Part shown: piece after piece, positions 44,504 to 53,454 of the stretch
Position numbering within the stretch: position 1 is the stretch's first letter
Layout: every line of letters begins with the position of its first letter
Source of the DNA: Microbacterium sp. AB
GTDB lineage: Bacteria; Actinomycetota; Actinomycetes; Actinomycetales; Microbacteriaceae
Assembly: GCF_032878875.1 (NCBI RefSeq)
Contig: NZ_CP118157.1
Coordinates: forward strand, 62,001 to 126,000
Length of the DNA: 64,000 bases
Direction of reading: 5' to 3'
The notes under the pieces: generated by a model
The model's input: only the letters and a program-made list of their open reading frames with translations
Database searches by the model: none
What the model was told of the DNA's origin: nothing
Made by a program: the position numbers and the translations under genes

Positions 44504-45874
44504 TCAGGCGGTCGTGGTCAGCGCGGCGTCGCGCGCGGGGAGGGGGAGCCCGAGGTTGTCACGCAGCGTCGTGCCCTCGTACTCGGTGCGGAGCGATCCG
44601 CGCTCCTGCAGCAGCGGCACGACCTCGTCGACGAACTCGTCGATGCCTCCCGGCGTGACGTGGCCGCCGAGGACGACGCCGTCGGCGCCGTCCTGCTGGA
44701 CGAACGCGTCGAGACGATCGGCGACCTGCGCCGCGGTCCCCACGAAGTCGGAGCGGCCGAAGGTCTCGAACGCGAGCTGGCGGAACGTCAGCCCCCGCTC
44801 GTCCGCCAGCTCACGCCATCCGCGCACCGTCTCGAAGCGGTCCTGGTACGTGAACGCCTTGCCCTGGACGATCGGCGCCGCGTCGGGGTCGGGCTGGACG
44901 TCCGGGACCGGTCCGTCGAGGTCGTACGACGAGAGGTCGAGGTTCCAGACCTGCTCGAAGCGCACGCGGATGGCCTTCTCGCTCAGCTGCTGCTCGAGAA
45001 CCCACCGCGCCTTCTCCTGCGCCTCGGCCTCGGTGTCGCCGATGACGTATCCGACGCTCGGCAGGATCTTGAGGTGATCGGGGTTGCGCCCGAACCCCGC
45101 CGCCCGCCTCTTGACGTCGGCGTAGAACGCCCGCGCCTCGTCGATGCGGTGATACGGCGAGAAGATGAGGTCGGAGTTCGCGGCCGCGAAGTCGCGGCCC
45201 TGGGGCGAGACGCCGGCCTGCACGATGACGGGACGGCCCTGCGGGCTGCGCGGCACGGTGAAGCGCCCCGAGATGTCGAACTGGGAGCCGCTGACCGCGA
45301 AGGAGCCCGCCTCGGCGTCGGCGAGGAAACGGCCCGACTCCTTGTCGGCGACGATCGCGTCCTCGGGCCACGAGTCCCACAGGGCGCGCACGGCGTTCAC
45401 GAACTCGCCCGCGCGCTCGTACCGCTGCTCGCGGGGGAGGAAGCCGCCGCGTCGGAAGTTCGATCCCGTGAAGGCGTCGAAGCTCGTCACGACGTTCCAT
45501 CCGGCGCGCCCTCCCGACAGATGGTCGAGCGACAGCAGCTGGCGGGCGAGCTCGTACGGCTCGTTGAAGGTCGCATTGATCGTGCCGACGAGCCCGATGT
45601 GCTCCGTGACGGCGGCGATCGCGGCGAGGACGGGCAGGGTGTCGGGACGCCCTGCGATGTCGTGGTCGAAGACGCGGCCGGCGCGCTCGCGCAGGGCGAG
45701 GCCCTCGGCGAGGAAGAAGTAGTCGAACCGTCCTCGCTCGGCCGTCTGCGCGACCTGTCGGAAGGTCGAGAACGCGATCTGGCTGCCCGCGTCGGGGTGC
45801 TCCCAGAGGGTGTGCTCGTTGACGCCGCCGACATAGGCGGCGAGGATGATCTGCTTGCGGGGTGTCGTGCTCAT
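44504..45874 (-). CDS. NtaA/SnaA/DszA-family FMN-dependent monooxygenase, cassette 2
   Basis: A 456-residue paralogue of the protein at 34558. It has SQIAFSTFRQVAQTAERGRFDYFFLAEG, HIGLVGTINATFNEPYELARQLLSLDHLSGGRAGWNVVTSFDAFTGSNFRRGG and PQGRPVIVQAGVSPQGRDFAA. The NtaA group cleaves C-N or C-S bonds next to a carboxylate with reduced FMN; CmoJ and DszA are relatives. It follows its short LLM partner (45907) with a 32-bp gap, the same order as cassette 1. AGGAG lies upstream of the ATG. Confidence 0.88.
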   Translation of the reverse strand: MSTTPRKQIILAAYVGGVNEHTLWEHPDAGSQIAFSTFRQVAQTAERGRFDYFFLAEGLALRERAGRVFDHDIAGRPDTLPVLAAIAAVTEHIGLVGTINATFNEPYELARQLLSLDHLSGGRAGWNVVTSFDAFTGSNFRRGGFLPREQRYERAGEFVNAVRALWDSWPEDAIVADKESGRFLADAEAGSFAVSGSQFDISGRFTVPRSPQGRPVIVQAGVSPQGRDFAAANSDLIFSPYHRIDEARAFYADVKRRAAGFGRNPDHLKILPSVGYVIGDTEAEAQEKARWVLEQQLSEKAIRVRFEQVWNLDLSSYDLDGPVPDVQPDPDAAPIVQGKAFTYQDRFETVRGWRELADERGLTFRQLAFETFGRSDFVGTAAQVADRLDAFVQQDGADGVVLGGHVTPGGIDEFVDEVVPLLQERGSLRTEYEGTTLRDNLGLPLPARDAALTTTA

Positions 45875-45906
45875 CGGAGGCTCCTGCTCTGTCGTCGTCG
45901 GACGGC

Positions 45907-47094
45907 TCAGACGGCGGCCGCGTAGCGGTTGGGGACGTCGGTGGGGAGGCCGAGCAGACCGCGGAGGGTCTCGGCCTCGTAGGCGTCGTGGAAGATCCCG
46001 CGGCGCTGCAGCTCCGGCACGAGGTCGTCCGCGATGCGCGGGAGGTCGTCCGTCGTGACGGCGGGGCGGAGGCGGATGCCGTCGAAGCCGGCGGCGTGGA
46101 GGGCCGCGATCTCGTCGGCGATCTGCGCGGCCGATCCGGCGACGACGCGGGCGTCGGACGTGAGCGGCCGGCCGAGGCGGTCGAGGCGCGTGAGGCGGTC
46201 GGCGGCGGGCTCGTCGGCCGCGTCGAGGAGGACGACGAGATCGGCGAAGACCTGCAGCGGCAGTCCCTCGCGACCGACGGCGCGCTCGGCGTCGCGGACC
46301 TCGGCGAGCACGGCGGCCGCATGGTCGGCGTCGCGTGGCGTCGTGAACACGACGTCGGCCGACGTCGCCGCGAACCGGTAGGGGACGGGCCCGTGCGCGA
46401 GGGCCGTGACGACGGGCTGTCCCTGCGGCGGACGCGGGGTGATCGACGGGCCGCGCACGCTGAACCACCGGCCCTCGAAGTCGACGCGGTGGAGCTTGTC
46501 GGGGTCGAGGAAGCGGTCGGTGGCGGCGTCGCGGATCTCGGCGTCGTCCTCCCAGCTGTCCCAGAGGCGCCGGGCGGCCTCGACGACGTCGGCTGCCTCG
46601 TGGAAGAGCTCCTCGACGGCCGCGGCGGTCGAGTCGTCGATGCGGTCGATGCCGACGTCGCGGCGGCCGAAGTGGCCGGCCTCGTCGCGGCGGACGGAGT
46701 TGCGGGCCTGCCATCCGGCGCGGCCCTCGCTGATGTGGTCGAGGGTGGCGATGCCCTTGGAGACGTGGAACGGCTCGGTGTGCGTGACCGTGGCGACCGG
46801 GACGAGCCCGATGCGCGAGGTGAGCGGGGCGATCCGCGAGGCGACGAGGACGGCGTCGAGTCGGCCACGGACCTCGTCGGTGCGATCGTCGGCGGCGAAC
46901 GGGTCGCTCGACTGCAGCGACAGGCTGTCGTCGATGGTGACGAAGTCGACGAGCCCGCGCTCGGCCTGCTGCGCCTGGTCGGCCCAGGAGGCGGCCGTGA
47001 ACAGCTCGGTCGGACGGGCGGACGGCTCGCGCCAGGCGGCGGGATGCCAGCCGGCGCCGTCGAGGGCGACTCCGAGGCGGATGCGGTGCGTCAT
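45907..47094 (-). CDS. LLM flavin-dependent oxidoreductase, cassette 2 short partner
   Basis: A 395-residue luciferase-like protein, first gene of the minus-strand operon. It shares with the protein at 33497 the EPFHVSKGIATLDHISEGRAGWQAR segment, the RRLWDSWEDDAEIRDAATDRFLDPDKLHRVDFEG stretch, GPSITPRPPQGQPVV and a tail ending PNRYAAAV. The pair therefore arose by duplication of a two-gene cassette. A reduced flavin from a separate reductase would be needed. The start is an ATG with CAGGAG a little upstream. Confidence 0.85.
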   Translation of the reverse strand: MTHRIRLGVALDGAGWHPAAWREPSARPTELFTAASWADQAQQAERGLVDFVTIDDSLSLQSSDPFAADDRTDEVRGRLDAVLVASRIAPLTSRIGLVPVATVTHTEPFHVSKGIATLDHISEGRAGWQARNSVRRDEAGHFGRRDVGIDRIDDSTAAAVEELFHEAADVVEAARRLWDSWEDDAEIRDAATDRFLDPDKLHRVDFEGRWFSVRGPSITPRPPQGQPVVTALAHGPVPYRFAATSADVVFTTPRDADHAAAVLAEVRDAERAVGREGLPLQVFADLVVLLDAADEPAADRLTRLDRLGRPLTSDARVVAGSAAQIADEIAALHAAGFDGIRLRPAVTTDDLPRIADDLVPELQRRGIFHDAYEAETLRGLLGLPTDVPNRYAAAV

Positions 47095-47418
47095 GAGGGT
47101 GCTCCTGTCCGGCGGCGCGGATGATCGCCGTCGGATCCAGGCTCCCGCCTCTCCGGGCACGGCGGCTCCACCGGGCGTCAAACGCGGACACGCCCGTTCA
47201 CACGCCGTAATGGGGAGGCCGTCGACGAGGTCATGAGAGCCGCGGCGCGCCGAGAGCGCCTCCGCCGCCGACGACATGATGCCGCCGTCTTCGCGCCTCG
47301 GGCTGCATGCGTCATTCGGGTTCGACCACGCCGGCACCCTCTCGCTCCGCCAACCCTCTTTTGAACTTTTCAAGAGTGTGCGAAGGTGGTCGACACGAGC
47401 AGAGAAGGGAAGAAGAGG
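47095..47418. promoter_or_regulatory. 324-bp divergent region between the monooxygenase operon and catalase
   Basis: No convincing gene is present. CGGGCGT (47173-47179) and ACGCCCG (47191-47197) form an inverted repeat on the monooxygenase side. On the catalase side TTGAA-CTT-TTCAA (47363-47375) lies in an AT-rich patch flanked by CTCTT and GAG, 44 bp before the catalase ATG, and could bind a peroxide-sensing repressor; the identity of that regulator is unknown. AAGGGAAGAAG forms the catalase ribosome-binding site. Confidence 0.45.
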
Positions 47419-48948
47419 ATGACGGACATCACGACCACGAACAGCGGTGCGCCGGTGGCGAGCGACGAGCACTCGCAGAGCGTCGGCACGGACGGCGCCA
47501 TCTCGCTCACCGACCACTACCTCATCGAGAAGCTCGCGCAGTTCAACCGCGAGCGCGTCCCCGAGCGGGTCGTGCACGCGAAGGGCGGCGGAGCCTTCGG
47601 GCGCCTGCGCATCACGAGCGACCTCTCCGCGTACACCCGGGCATCCCTGTTCCAGCCCGGCGAGGAGACGGAGCTGCTCATCCGGTTCTCGTCGGTCGCG
47701 GGCGAGCAGGGCAGCCCCGACACCTGGCGGGATCCCCGCGGGTTCGCGATCAAGTTCTACACGAAGGAGGGGAACTACGACCTCGTCGGCAACAACACTC
47801 CCGTCTTCTTCGTGCGGGACGGCATCAAGTTCCCCGACTTCATCCGCTCGCAGAAGCGCCTCCCCGGGAGCCACCTGCGCGACAACACGATGCAGTGGGA
47901 CTTCTGGACCCTCTCGCCCGAGAGCGCCCATCAGGTGACGTGGCTCATGGGCGACAGGGGGCTCCCGGCGTCCTGGCGCCACATGAACGGCTACGGGTCG
48001 CACACCTACCAGTGGATCAACGCCGAGGGCGAGCGGTTCTGGGTCAAGTACCACTTTCACACCGACCAGGGCCACAGGACGCTCACGCAGGACGAGGCCG
48101 ACGAGATCGCCGGGCAGGACGCCGACTTCCACATCCGCGACCTCTACGCGGCCATCGAGCGGGGCGACCACCCCACCTGGACGCTCAAGGTGCAGATCAT
48201 GCCCTACGAGGACGCCAAGACGTACCGGTTCAATCCCTTCGACCTCACGAAGGTGTGGCCCCACGCGGACTACCCGGAGATCGAGCTGGCGAGGATGACG
48301 CTCGACCGCAATCCGTCGAACTACTTCGCCGAGATCGAGCAGGCCGCGTTCGAGCCCTCCAACTTCGTGCCGGGGATCGACGCGAGCCCCGACAAGATGC
48401 TGCAGGCGCGCATCTTCAGCTACGCCGACGCCCACCGGTACCGGATCGGCACGAACTACCAGCAGCTCCCGGTCAACCATCCGAAGGCCCCCGTGAACTC
48501 CTACGCGAAGGAGGGCGCGATGCGGTTCGCCTACAACCCGCCGGAGGAGCCGGTGTACGCCCCGAACTCCGCGGGCGGACCGCGGGGCGACGCGGCGGCC
48601 GCGGGCGACGGCGGATGGCACAGTGACGGCGAGCTCGTGCGCACGGCGGCGACGCTGCATGCGGAGGACGACGACTTCGGGCAGGCCGGGACCCTCGTCC
48701 GCGACGTCATGTCGCCTGAGGAGCGCGACCGCCTCGTCGAGACGCTGACGGGGCACGTGGGCGGGGTCACCCGCCCGGACGTCCGCGCACGCGCCATCGA
48801 CTACTGGAAGCGGGTCGACCTCGGGATCGGCTCCCGGCTGGAGGCGGCGCTCCCGCCGATCGAGGAGCCGACGGCTCCCGGCGAGCAGCTCAGCGAGCCC
48901 AATCCCGACGGGCCCCGTGTCGGGACGGACGTCGCCGGTCGCATCTGA
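47419..48948 (+). CDS. katA: Catalase (monofunctional haem, small-subunit clade)
   Basis: A 509-residue haem catalase that splits hydrogen peroxide to water and oxygen. Active-site residues are present: His53 in [12 protein letters not shown], Asn126 in [11 protein letters not shown] and the proximal haem ligand Tyr335 in [13 protein letters not shown]. Length fits the small-subunit type. I chose the ATG at 47419 over an upstream GTG because of the purine-rich site before it. It stands alone and is divergent from an operon of flavin monooxygenases, which leak peroxide; a shared response is possible but not shown. Confidence 0.96.
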   Translation: MTDITTTNSGAPVASDEHSQSVGTDGAISLTDHYLIEKLAQFNRERVPERVVHAKGGGAFGRLRITSDLSAYTRASLFQPGEETELLIRFSSVAGEQGSPDTWRDPRGFAIKFYTKEGNYDLVGNNTPVFFVRDGIKFPDFIRSQKRLPGSHLRDNTMQWDFWTLSPESAHQVTWLMGDRGLPASWRHMNGYGSHTYQWINAEGERFWVKYHFHTDQGHRTLTQDEADEIAGQDADFHIRDLYAAIERGDHPTWTLKVQIMPYEDAKTYRFNPFDLTKVWPHADYPEIELARMTLDRNPSNYFAEIEQAAFEPSNFVPGIDASPDKMLQARIFSYADAHRYRIGTNYQQLPVNHPKAPVNSYAKEGAMRFAYNPPEEPVYAPNSAGGPRGDAAAAGDGGWHSDGELVRTAATLHAEDDDFGQAGTLVRDVMSPEERDRLVETLTGHVGGVTRPDVRARAIDYWKRVDLGIGSRLEAALPPIEEPTAPGEQLSEPNPDGPRVGTDVAGRI

Positions 48949-48958
48949 CGCGTGACGC

Positions 48959-48989
48959 GGGAGGGGGCGGACCGTGTCCGCCCCCTCCC
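48959..48989. terminator. Strong bidirectional terminator after catalase
   Basis: A 14-bp perfect stem: GGGAGGGGGCGGAC (48959-48972), loop CGT, and GTCCGCCCCCTCCC (48976-48989). It lies between the convergent catalase and ABC ATPase genes and should stop both. It is among the strongest hairpins in the window. Confidence 0.85.
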
Positions 48990-48994
48990 TCCGT

Positions 48995-49723
48995 TCACAG
49001 GACCTTCGAGAGGAAGTCGCGCAAGCGCTCGTTCTTCGGGGCGCCGAAGAGGTCGGCCGGTGCGGCCTCCTCCACCACGACGCCGCCGTCCATGAAGACC
49101 GTGCGGTTCGACACCTCGCGGGCGAAGCCCATCTCGTGCGTCACGAGCACCATGGTCATCCCGCCCGCCGCGAGGTCGCGGATGACCTGGAGCACCTCCC
49201 CGACCATCTCGGGGTCGAGGGCGCTCGTCGCCTCGTCGAAGAGCATGACCTCGGGGTCCATCGCGAGCGCCCGGGCGATAGCCACGCGCTGCTTCTGTCC
49301 GCCCGAGAGCGACGCCGGCCGGGCGTCGGCCTTCTCCTCGAGCCCGACACGCCGCAGCAGCGCCAGGGCGCGCTCGCGGGCCTGGGCCCTCGTCATCCGC
49401 CCCAGCTCGACGGGCGCGAGGGCGATGTTCTCGACCACGGTCATGTGCGGGAACAGGTTGAAGTGCTGGAAGACCATCCCGATCCGCTGACGCACCTCGT
49501 CGAGCTTCACGCTCTTGTCCGTCAGATCGACGCCGTCGACGATGACGTGCCCCGACGTGGGCTCCTCGAGCTTGTTGAGGCAGCGCAGCAGCGTGGACTT
49601 TCCCGAGCCCGACGGGCCGATGACCGCGACGACCTCCCCCTCGCCGACCCGGAGGTCGATGCCCTTGAGGACCTCGTTGTCGCCGAACGACTTGTGCAGG
49701 TCCTGCACGACGATCTTGCTCAT
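48995..49723 (-). CDS. Amino-acid ABC transporter ATP-binding protein (GlnQ type)
   Basis: A 242-residue ATPase with Walker [10 protein letters not shown], signature [15 protein letters not shown], Walker [15 protein letters not shown] and VTHEMGFA. It is typical of polar amino-acid uptake systems. The start overlaps the stop of the fused binding protein-permease upstream, so the two genes make a complete two-component importer. Confidence 0.95.
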   Translation of the reverse strand: MSKIVVQDLHKSFGDNEVLKGIDLRVGEGEVVAVIGPSGSGKSTLLRCLNKLEEPTSGHVIVDGVDLTDKSVKLDEVRQRIGMVFQHFNLFPHMTVVENIALAPVELGRMTRAQARERALALLRRVGLEEKADARPASLSGGQKQRVAIARALAMDPEVMLFDEATSALDPEMVGEVLQVIRDLAAGGMTMVLVTHEMGFAREVSNRTVFMDGGVVVEEAAPADLFGAPKNERLRDFLSKVL

Positions 49724-51198
49724 GCGGGGGACTTCCTCTCGAGACGGTTGGCGAGGACCGTCAGCAGCGTGATGACGACGAAGTAGATCAGTGCGACGAC
49801 GGTCAGCACCTGCGCCGAGAGGTACGTCGACGCGATGATCTGGCGGGACTGGAACGTCAGCTCGGCGAGGCCGATGGCGCTCAGGAGCGACGTGTCCTTG
49901 AGGGTGATGATGCCCTGGTTCACGAACGAGGGGATCATGATCCGGAACGCCTGCGGGAGGACGACCTTCCGCATCGTCTTCCAATGCCCCAGACCGAGGG
50001 AGCGCGACGCCTCGGTCTGGCCGGGATCGACGGCCTGGATGCCGCCGCGGATGATCTCGGTCATGTACGCGCCCGTGTTGAGGGAGAGCGTGATCGCGCC
50101 CGCCACGAACGGGTTGAACTGGAGGCCGGGGACGAGCTGCGGCACGGCGAAGAACACGAAGAACGCCTGCACGAGGATGGGGGTTCCGCGGAACACGTAG
50201 ACGTACGCGGTGGCGATCCAGCGGTACGGGAGGAAGCGCGAGATCCGCCCGAACCCGAAGACGACGCCGAGGACGAACGCGGCGACGATCGCGATGAGCG
50301 TCGCGAGGATCGTGAGCCACAGGCCGTTCATGAGGGCCGGCCAGTACTGCACCGCGACGGAGACGATGTCGGTCGGCTGGGCGGAGGCGCTTCCGCCGCC
50401 CACGTAGGCGTCGACGATCTCGTCGTACTCGCCCGACGCCTGCAGGTTCGCCAGGCCCGCGTCGAACATCTCGATCAGCTCGGCGTTCTGGCCCTTGTTG
50501 ACGGCGAGGCCGTACTCGCCGCCGAGCTCGGGCTCGCCGACGAGCCGGAAGCCCGACCCCTGCTGGATGCCGTAGGCGAGCACGGGGTAGTCCTCGAAGT
50601 ATCCGACGGCCTGACCGGCCTTCACGGCGTCGACCATGTCGGTCGTGTCCTGGTACGGGCTCACGCGGAAGCCGTACTCGTCCCTGATCTCGTTCGCGAA
50701 CGTCTGGCCCTGCGTGCCGGTCTTCACGGCGACCGTCTGACCGTCGAGGTCGTCGTACGACTCGATGCCGCTCGACTCGAGGACCCCGAGCTGGATGCCT
50801 CCGGTGAAGTACGGGTCGCCGAAGTCGAATGTCTCCTCGCGCTCGGGCGTGATCGACATGCCCGCCATGACCGCGTCGACCTGGTTCGACTGCAGCGCCT
50901 GCACCGCGGCGTCGAAGCCGAGCTGGCGGATGTCGACCTGGAAGCCCTGATCCTCGGCGATGGCGCGCAGAAGGTCCATGTCGATGCCGACGAGCTCGCC
51001 GTCGCTGTTCGTGAACTCGAACGGCGCGTACGTGGTGTCGGTGCCGATGACATACGTCTCGCCGTCGCCGGCTGCGGACGCGGCGGAGGCTCCGCCGATG
51101 AGAGCGGCGGCGGCCAGGGCGGACGCGAGCAGCACCGCCCCCGCGCGTCGGCCTGCCGTGCGCAGCCGGGCGGCGGCGCGGAAGGTCGTCTGGGTCAC
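49720..51198 (-). CDS. Fused amino-acid binding protein-permease (GlnP type)
   Basis: A 492-residue fusion. A signal peptide (about 1-42, ending SAASAA) leads to a family 3 binding domain (about 45-265; [47 protein letters not shown]). A permease domain follows (about 275-490) with [29 protein letters not shown] and EAA loop [24 protein letters not shown]. Fusions of this type exist in GlnP transporters. The GTG start has AGGAG 9 nt upstream. A TAAGGT -10 candidate lies near 51255-51260 on the minus strand. The cargo is probably a glutamine-, arginine- or cystine-like amino acid. Confidence 0.93.
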   Translation of the reverse strand: MTQTTFRAAARLRTAGRRAGAVLLASALAAAALIGGASAASAAGDGETYVIGTDTTYAPFEFTNSDGELVGIDMDLLRAIAEDQGFQVDIRQLGFDAAVQALQSNQVDAVMAGMSITPEREETFDFGDPYFTGGIQLGVLESSGIESYDDLDGQTVAVKTGTQGQTFANEIRDEYGFRVSPYQDTTDMVDAVKAGQAVGYFEDYPVLAYGIQQGSGFRLVGEPELGGEYGLAVNKGQNAELIEMFDAGLANLQASGEYDEIVDAYVGGGSASAQPTDIVSVAVQYWPALMNGLWLTILATLIAIVAAFVLGVVFGFGRISRFLPYRWIATAYVYVFRGTPILVQAFFVFFAVPQLVPGLQFNPFVAGAITLSLNTGAYMTEIIRGGIQAVDPGQTEASRSLGLGHWKTMRKVVLPQAFRIMIPSFVNQGIITLKDTSLLSAIGLAELTFQSRQIIASTYLSAQVLTVVALIYFVVITLLTVLANRLERKSPA

Positions 51199-51261
51199 GA
51201 TGCTGTGCTCCTCGTGGTGGGACGTGCGCGACCGTGTGGCCGGCGCGACCATCCACCTTAG

Positions 51262-51408
51262 TCAACGGGGCGGGCCGGACCCGTGCGCGCCCCCTCTCGG
51301 AGCCCGTCGTGCTCGGAGTCGGTCGTGGCCGCCGACGACGCGGCGGGGGAGCGCCGCGCCGTCGAGATGATCGATCTCGGCGCCCATGGCCTCGAACCTC
51401 GTGTCCAT
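51262..51408 (-). pseudogene. Possible remnant of a coiled-coil protein
   Basis: A 48-residue frame begins [17 protein letters not shown] and is preceded in frame by LRNE, giving the [11 protein letters not shown] pattern of short coiled-coil proteins with repeated MDxRFExM units. Third-position G/C is high in the first half, then decays in an Arg-rich tail, as in an eroding gene. There is no ribosome-binding site. The rest of the 51199-51451 gap contains only promoter-like sequence. Confidence 0.25.
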
Positions 51409-51451
51409 CTCGTTCCGCAGCCCGCAGTGCGTGCCGATCCCACCGACGCCG

Positions 51452-52462
51452 TCAGGAGAGCCGCGGCATCACGGGCTGGCCGCTGCGCACGGACGCGTAG
51501 GCCGCCTCGACGACGGCGCTCGTCCGGATGCCGGTGGCGCCGTCGGGATACGCCGCGTCGCCGCCCGTGATCGCGCCCAGGAAAGCGGCGATCATGCGCG
51601 CGTCCGCGTTCTCCCCGAACGGCATCCACAGCTGCTCTCCCCGGGCGGACGAGAACCCGTCCACGCGCTGCTCGAACGGGGCGATCGACATCGTGCCGGA
51701 CGAGCCGACCGTGAGCAGCGTGAGACCTCCCCAGACCGGATAGCCGTCCGGGCGCGACCAACTGCAGTCGATGGTGGCGATGACCCCGTCCGGATACCGC
51801 AGCGACACCATGCCCTCGGTCTCGACCGCAGTGCCCGGGTGCAGGGCTCTGCCCTCGACCGCGTACACGCTCTCCGGAAGCGCACCTCCCCGCAGCAGAT
51901 CCATGATGTCCGCGAGGTGGACGACATGGTCGGTCAGGGCCCCGCCGCCCGCGAGCGCCGGATCGGCGAACCACGATCGCGCGGCCGGCAGCTTCCCGTT
52001 GTTCGTGCCCGTGAACGAGACGATGTCGCCGAGCGCTCCCGCCTCGACCGACGTGGCGAGGGCGATCGCTTCGGGCGAGTACCGCACCGGGAACGCCACC
52101 ATCAGCACGACGCCCGCCTCACGGCAGGCGGAGGCCATCGCCGCGGCGTCGGCCGCGGACGTCGCCAGAGGCTTCTCGCACAGCACGTGGACGCCGGCTG
52201 CGGCCGCACGCTCGACGTCTTCGCGGTGCCGGACGTTCTCCGAGCACACGATGACGGCGTCGACCTCGGCGAGGAGCTCGTCGTAGCCCTCCCGGTATCC
52301 GACGCCGAGGTCGGCGGCGAAGGACGCTCCGCCGACCTCGCCGTCGGGCCTCTCAGCGTGGAACGGATCGCTCGCGACGACCTCGACCCCGGGCGTGGAG
52401 CCGAGCGCCGACGCATAGGACATCGCGTGCGTGTGCGCGAGCGACATCAGTCCGATCCTCAT
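51452..52462 (-). CDS. Gfo/Idh/MocA oxidoreductase (second sugar locus, distal)
   Basis: A 336-residue NAD(P)-dependent dehydrogenase-like protein. The Rossmann start is MRIGLMSLAHTHAMSYA, an unusual variant without GxGxxG but with the AHTHA pattern seen in some sugar dehydrogenases of this family. CEKPLATSAADAAAM holds the catalytic Lys, and GGGALTDHVVHLADIMDLL contains the conserved Asp/His region. It is last in a five-gene operon with an ABC sugar importer and a sister oxidoreductase; its ATG overlaps the latter's stop. Confidence 0.85.
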   Translation of the reverse strand: MRIGLMSLAHTHAMSYASALGSTPGVEVVASDPFHAERPDGEVGGASFAADLGVGYREGYDELLAEVDAVIVCSENVRHREDVERAAAAGVHVLCEKPLATSAADAAAMASACREAGVVLMVAFPVRYSPEAIALATSVEAGALGDIVSFTGTNNGKLPAARSWFADPALAGGGALTDHVVHLADIMDLLRGGALPESVYAVEGRALHPGTAVETEGMVSLRYPDGVIATIDCSWSRPDGYPVWGGLTLLTVGSSGTMSIAPFEQRVDGFSSARGEQLWMPFGENADARMIAAFLGAITGGDAAYPDGATGIRTSAVVEAAYASVRSGQPVMPRLS

Positions 52463-53454
52463 GCGGCCTCCTCCCTCGTCACGGTCAGGGCGCGTCCCGT
52501 CCGGGCCGATTCCTGCGCGTACCAGGCCAGCTGCACGGCGGACACGCCGTCATCGACGGTCACCGTCGCGTCGGATCCCCTTCGGATCGCGTTCAGGAAG
52601 TCGGCCAGCTCTCTCCGGTAGGGGTTCTCCTCCAGGCTGACGGAGGGGAGGAGCCCGCCGCCTGCGCGGGCGCCGGCCGGGACGTCGGCGCGGAAGGACG
52701 ACTCCGTCGCCGAGTCGTGGGAGGCGAGGCCGGCCGTGCCGACGACCTCGAAGGAGGTCCGGAAGGCGATGCCCTCCGCCCCCCAGTAGCCGGTCACGGT
52801 GGTCAGCGCTCCCGTCCGATGGGTCATGACGACGTGCGCGGCGCAGACGCTTCCGGGACCGCGATCGACGTGGCGGGCGAAGACGGTCGCGACCGGTCCC
52901 GCCGACCAGAGCGAGAAGTCCAGGTCGTGGATCATCTGATCGAGGATGATGCCGCCGGAGAGTCCCTCGTCCGCGAACCAGGACGACTTCGGTCTCGCCC
53001 CGCCGCGCACGAAGCGCTGCACCGCCACGCGGCCGATCTCGCCGCGCTCGACAGCCGTCCGAGCCGTCCGGTACGCGCCGAAGTAGCGCACGACGTGAGC
53101 GGGGTGCAGTGCGACGCCGGCCCGCCTGCACGCGTCCCGCATCTCGATCGCCTCCGCCGGGGTGAGTCCGAGCGGCTTCTCGCAGATGATGTCCTTGCCT
53201 GCGGCGGCGCACTCCAGCACGAGGCCCCGGTGCGTGAAGGTGGGCGTGCAGACGTCGACGATGTCGCAGCGATCGAGCAGCTCGGCCTTCGTCGCGCGCT
53301 CCCCGCCGCCGCAGTCGGCGATGAGCGCGTCCTCCCGGCCGTCCTCGGAGAAGACGAGAACCCTCAGGCCGAGCGAGAGCAGCGCAGGCAGGTGTGCGCG
53401 AGCGATGCCGCCCGCTCCGAGCAGGCCCATGATCGGCGCTTCATCGCTCCCCAT
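52459..53454 (-). CDS. Gfo/Idh/MocA oxidoreductase (second sugar locus, proximal)
   Basis: A 331-residue protein with IMGLLGAGGIARAHLPAL (NAD-binding loop), CEKPLGLTPAEAIEM (catalytic Lys) and GGIILDQMIHDLDFSLW (catalytic Asp/His). The ATG at 53454 has AGGAGG 7 nt upstream and lies 14 bp inside the end of the binding-protein gene. Paired Gfo/Idh enzymes in one operon often carry out oxidation and re-reduction at neighbouring carbons of a sugar or inositol. The substrate is not readable. Confidence 0.88.
   Translation of the reverse strand: MGSDEAPIMGLLGAGGIARAHLPALLSLGLRVLVFSEDGREDALIADCGGGERATKAELLDRCDIVDVCTPTFTHRGLVLECAAAGKDIICEKPLGLTPAEAIEMRDACRRAGVALHPAHVVRYFGAYRTARTAVERGEIGRVAVQRFVRGGARPKSSWFADEGLSGGIILDQMIHDLDFSLWSAGPVATVFARHVDRGPGSVCAAHVVMTHRTGALTTVTGYWGAEGIAFRTSFEVVGTAGLASHDSATESSFRADVPAGARAGGGLLPSVSLEENPYRRELADFLNAIRRGSDATVTVDDGVSAVQLAWYAQESARTGRALTVTREEAA

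Noticed and set aside
47221..47352. Short plus-strand frame starting at the ATG near 47233
   Set aside because: Arg-rich composition, no ribosome-binding site and no codon bias; it lies in a promoter region.
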